The notes under the pieces were generated by a model. It was not told where the DNA came from and ran no database searches. It was given only the letters and a program-made list of their open reading frames with translations. Below are positions 9,075-11,804 of a stretch of 11,804 nucleotides of DNA, piece after piece. The position numbers and the translations under genes were made by a program. Within the stretch, counting starts at the first letter, position 1, and the number at the start of each line of letters is the position of its first letter. This DNA comes from Smittium culicis (taxonomy: Eukaryota > Kickxellomycota > Harpellomycetes > Harpellales > Legeriomycetaceae): positions 1 to 11,804 of the forward strand of contig LSSN01002675.1 in the NCBI GenBank assembly GCA_001970855.1, in the 5' to 3' direction.

Positions 9075-10143
9075 TTTAATATCTTATAATTTTTTATCTG
9101 CTTGTTTTTAAAAAAATACTTAAATATACTCGGTATTGTGATAATTTTATAATAATGCAAAGATTATTATAATATTCTCAATTTCCCTTGCTTGATACGC
9201 TTTATAATGAGTATTTGATTTCTTATTCTTGATAAATAATTATTGTTTTGTATGTCGAAGTATTCAGTTTATATACTTTTCATTACGCTTTTATGACTTT
9301 TTAAAAAGTAACTTTTCTTTAAACACTCATTTTTATTTTTATTTACATTTATTAATTTACCAAATTTTCAATAATAAAACTGAGGTTTACTATTTAATTA
9401 TTTTTAGTACACTAAAGTTTAAAATCCATTATAGTATCTTATAATATACTAATATTTATTTTTATCTTTTTTTTGCTATTTATTACTCAAACACTCAATA
9501 GTATATACTATTTCTGAGAATTTTTTGTACGAGAGGTTTTTAACTCGTCCAAAAGCAAAAAAAATTCTTTTTGAAGTATGTAATTAAGGATAAATATAGA
9601 TAATGTTTCAAATTTTTAATACCAGAGCTGAATTTATAAACCATTCGCAAAACGTAAATAAAGCCTATTTTTATACTATTATAGAGTATATTTTTAAAAA
9701 TTTTATTATCAACAATAAAGAATATTAATATTTTTATCTATTTATTATGTTTTAATTACTCTTAATAGTAGTGTCAGATATATGAAATTTTTTGTATATC
9801 ATTACAGAAAAAAAAAAAGAAATGTGTTATTATGTATTAGAAAAAGTCTATTTTATTCAATTCCCTGGGAATCGCGCAAATATGCTATTTTTTTATTTAC
9901 TGATAGATAGTTTTAAAAGCGATTAAAGCAATAGCCTTTAACCTAAAAATACTCAACATAATTAAAATATTAAACTTTCAGGATTAATATTCCCTTATAT
10001 TTTTTTATTTAGCAGGATATACTTGTCTAAAATTTCACTCATGTGAAGTATTAAGCACACATATAATGGTTTTAGCATGTCTTGAAGTTTTTCTTTTTTT
10101 AGAAAGAGTGAAAATTTGATGTATAATTTGAAGTGTTATTTAT
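9075..10143. other. AT-rich intergenic stretch upstream of the disordered-protein gene
   Basis: It should contain the promoter of the gene starting at 9074, but I see no distinctive element. A 71-codon plus-strand frame at 9229-9444 is Phe/Tyr/Ile-rich and looks compositional. ATTCCCTGGGAAT at 9860-9872 is a 13-bp palindrome around a central T and one of few GC-containing motifs here. Nothing else is supported. Confidence 0.55.
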
Positions 10144-10332
10144 CCCTTTCCTGGGCGGTAGACAATTTTTATCCCACCAGATAACGCCAATTGTGTTCGA
10201 TAAAAATACTTTAATTCCGGGGCTATACTAATTATTGGTTTACTGTATTAACACAGCAAACAGTTAATTTCATTATAAATCAATATAGAATCATAAAACT
10301 GATTTTTTCAAAGATTGTTGGGCGTGAAAGGG
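10144..10332 (-). mobile_element. TTAA-type MITE, copy 4, intact, with TTAT flanks
   Basis: This is the best-preserved copy, 189 bp. It starts CCCTTTCCTGGGCGGTAGAC, ends GTTGGGCGTGAAAGGG, and has TTAT immediately outside both ends (10140-10143 and 10333-10336). Inverted terminal identity is CCCTTTC, 7 bp. In reverse complement it aligns end to end with copy 3 at 6322-6509. No reading frame of note lies within it, so any movement would depend on a transposase encoded elsewhere. Confidence 0.8.
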
Positions 10333-10647
10333 TTATATAGTATATAATTCCTATTTTTTTTACTGAAAACTTGCACTATTTAAATATGTGTAATAGTCTA
10401 TATATACTAAAAGTAAAAGAAAGTGGTTATAATCACAATTTTAAAGTTTGAGAGAAAATACTTATAAATTAAAATATAAAGAGAAATTAGAAGTTATAAA
10501 TGACAAAGATAAATTTTGGGGTGAAGCAATCAAAGAAAACGTAAAATAATTTGGTGCTTTTTTTTCTTTATAAATTTTAGAATACTATTTGAAATTTGCT
10601 AAGCTTTAAGGAAAATACTTATATTTTTGCCTAAAAATAATTTATAC

Positions 10648-10849
10648 GATGGAAAAAAAGCCCCACCCCTTGAACCAACGCCCAGTGGGTATGGAGCTGC
10701 TAGAGCGGCGGAGGGGGGTCGGTTGAAAAATTATTTGTTTTATATTTTTTTAACTTTTTAAATATTTTTTAATAGTTTTTAGTATAATTTTAAATTATGT
10801 TAAATAAACTCTCTGAGACAAAAAAAAAAAAAGATGGAAAAAAGCCCGC
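10648..10849 (+). repeat. Direct repeat GATGGAAAAAA(A)GCCC, two copies 185 bp apart
   Basis: GATGGAAAAAAAGCCCC begins at 10648 and GATGGAAAAAAGCCCGCC at 10833. The second copy lacks one A. The first runs straight into the GC-rich island, while the second is followed by only a few GC-rich bases. They could be the ends of a direct-repeat-flanked unit, or a coincidence helped by the A-run. Confidence 0.4.
10660..10727. other. GC-rich island of unknown nature
   Basis: About 68 bases, from GCCCCACCCC to GGGGGGTCGGTTG, have a majority of G and C while flanks on both sides are mostly A and T. The centre reads GTATGGAGCTGCTAGAGCGG. I tested it by eye for tRNA features: GGTTCAAG occurs on the minus strand, but the T-arm and acceptor stems do not pair. 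It has no open frame of note. It may be a short inserted or transcribed RNA-like segment, or a diverged repeat. Confidence 0.5.
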
Positions 10850-11804
10850 CTTCAGATGTAAATTTTGAAAAATTGGCTATTTATCTATGCGATTTTTAGA
10901 TATCAAAATTCAAGCAGGGGGAATAAATGAAATACCCTTGAAAATTTAATGAAAAGATCTAACTACTTAATTTATATAAAAACCTTCATTAAATAAATAA
11001 AATATATACATTCAAAGTAGATGCAAAAAAGTGAGATAATATGCAGAAGTTTAAATTTATAAGAATGCATAGTAAAATTTAGTTTAGCTAGATTTTTTAT
11101 TCCATGCTAAAATCGTTAGTTTTTCCTAGTTATTTTTTTTGAGAAATTATAATTTATTACCTTACTGTTGCATATAAATCAACAATTCTGATACTTTTTC
11201 TTAATATGAAAACTAAGTTTAAAATAATAATAATTAATTGAAAATGAAGGTATATTCAATCATTTTTGCTAAAAATTCACACTATCAACGAAACTATTAT
11301 AGTTTATTGTAATTATGTACTCAGGATCTATCGGGGCTACTAAAAATTGAAAATAGTACTTTTATTTTTAGCCTTTTTGAATTCTCAAAATTTGGATAAA
11401 AACCATTTAAATTTATAGATTTATTTTTATCTTTAGTGATTAGTTATTAGCTAGTAATATACGTGGGCAAAAAAACATTTTAATTTAATAAATTTTCAAT
11501 AAAAATCATCAAAAATTCGTTTACAAATCACAAGTTGGATTAAAAGGCTTCTATATTAATCTATGGCTACTTTAATTTTTATACAAATTTTTTTTATTCA
11601 TTATGCCTGTAGGTTTTTTTTTTTGAGACTTTGGAATTAGTTTTTTATCAATACCTTATATCGATATTTAAGCAAGCGTGTTTAATTTTAACCTATTTAT
11701 AAATTTTTATCTATAAAAACAGCGATTTGGCATTCGTTTTTTTAAAAATTATTTTAGCTTTTAGAGAATCAATTTTATAGTTTTTAAATTTAAACCTGTA
11801 TTAT

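Larger units (their letters stand above)
10333..11804. other. AT-rich stretch to the window end with one GC island
   Basis: No supported gene. A 34-codon open stretch at about 10446-10550, with Lys/Glu-rich text such as DKDKFWGEAIKENVK, followed by a good-looking AG acceptor near 10578, could be a gene remnant or an exon, but its length is within chance. The GC-rich island at 10660-10727 is listed separately. The last kilobase is AT-rich, without visible RNA genes or repeats. Confidence 0.5.

Noticed and set aside
9229..9444. 71-codon plus-strand frame
   Set aside because: Its Phe/Tyr/Ile-rich content, with no motif or splice support, is what AT-rich sequence produces.
10660..10727. tRNA gene in the GC-rich island
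   Set aside because: A GGTTCAAG is present on the minus strand, but neither the T-arm nor the acceptor stem pairs and no A-box fits at the right distance.

Overview
This is a very AT-rich eukaryotic nuclear window. All three genes I can support lie on the minus strand. They contain short spliceosomal introns (61 to 148 nt) with GT donors and AG acceptors, read with the standard stop codons, and are separated by kilobases of AT-rich DNA. The lineage cannot be fixed by eye. An early-diverging, AT-rich fungus or a protist with ordinary introns fits. A prokaryote, an intron-poor parasite or a ciliate-type genetic code does not.

Layout, left to right. Bases 1-45 are an almost pure G tract that forms the edge of the window. 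From 1535 down to 1 runs a five-exon gene, open at its 3' end, for a SURP plus CID domain protein of the CHERP / U2-associated splicing-factor type. Its Pro/Gln/His-rich tail runs into the G tract, which reads as poly-proline. Bases 1536-3105 hold nothing I can support. From 4140 to 3106 lies a two-exon gene for a 300-residue protein of unknown family. Bases 4141-5917 are AT-rich spacer. From 8042 to 9074 lies a second unrecognised gene, a Ser/Asp/Asn-rich, probably disordered protein of 294 residues whose last 13 codons come from a tiny final exon. The rest is intergenic.

The least expected structure is a family of about 190-bp non-coding elements, unrelated to the genes. They begin with CCC and end with GGG, carry a conserved GGGCGGT / ACCGCCC block beside one end, and sit beside TTAA or TTAA-like tetranucleotides. 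Three abut between about 5918 and 6509 in alternating orientation with only 4 bp between copies (TTAA, then CTAG). A fourth, intact copy at 10144-10332 is flanked by TTAT on both sides. A probable shortened fifth copy begins at 6734. The termini and target preference resemble non-autonomous piggyBac-superfamily elements (MITEs); no transposase is encoded here.

Also notable are a GC-rich island of about 70 bp at 10660-10727 in otherwise AT-rich DNA and a perfect 12-bp inverted repeat at 7091-7117. The three genes show no common pathway. The first is a predicted spliceosomal factor; the other two have no assigned role.
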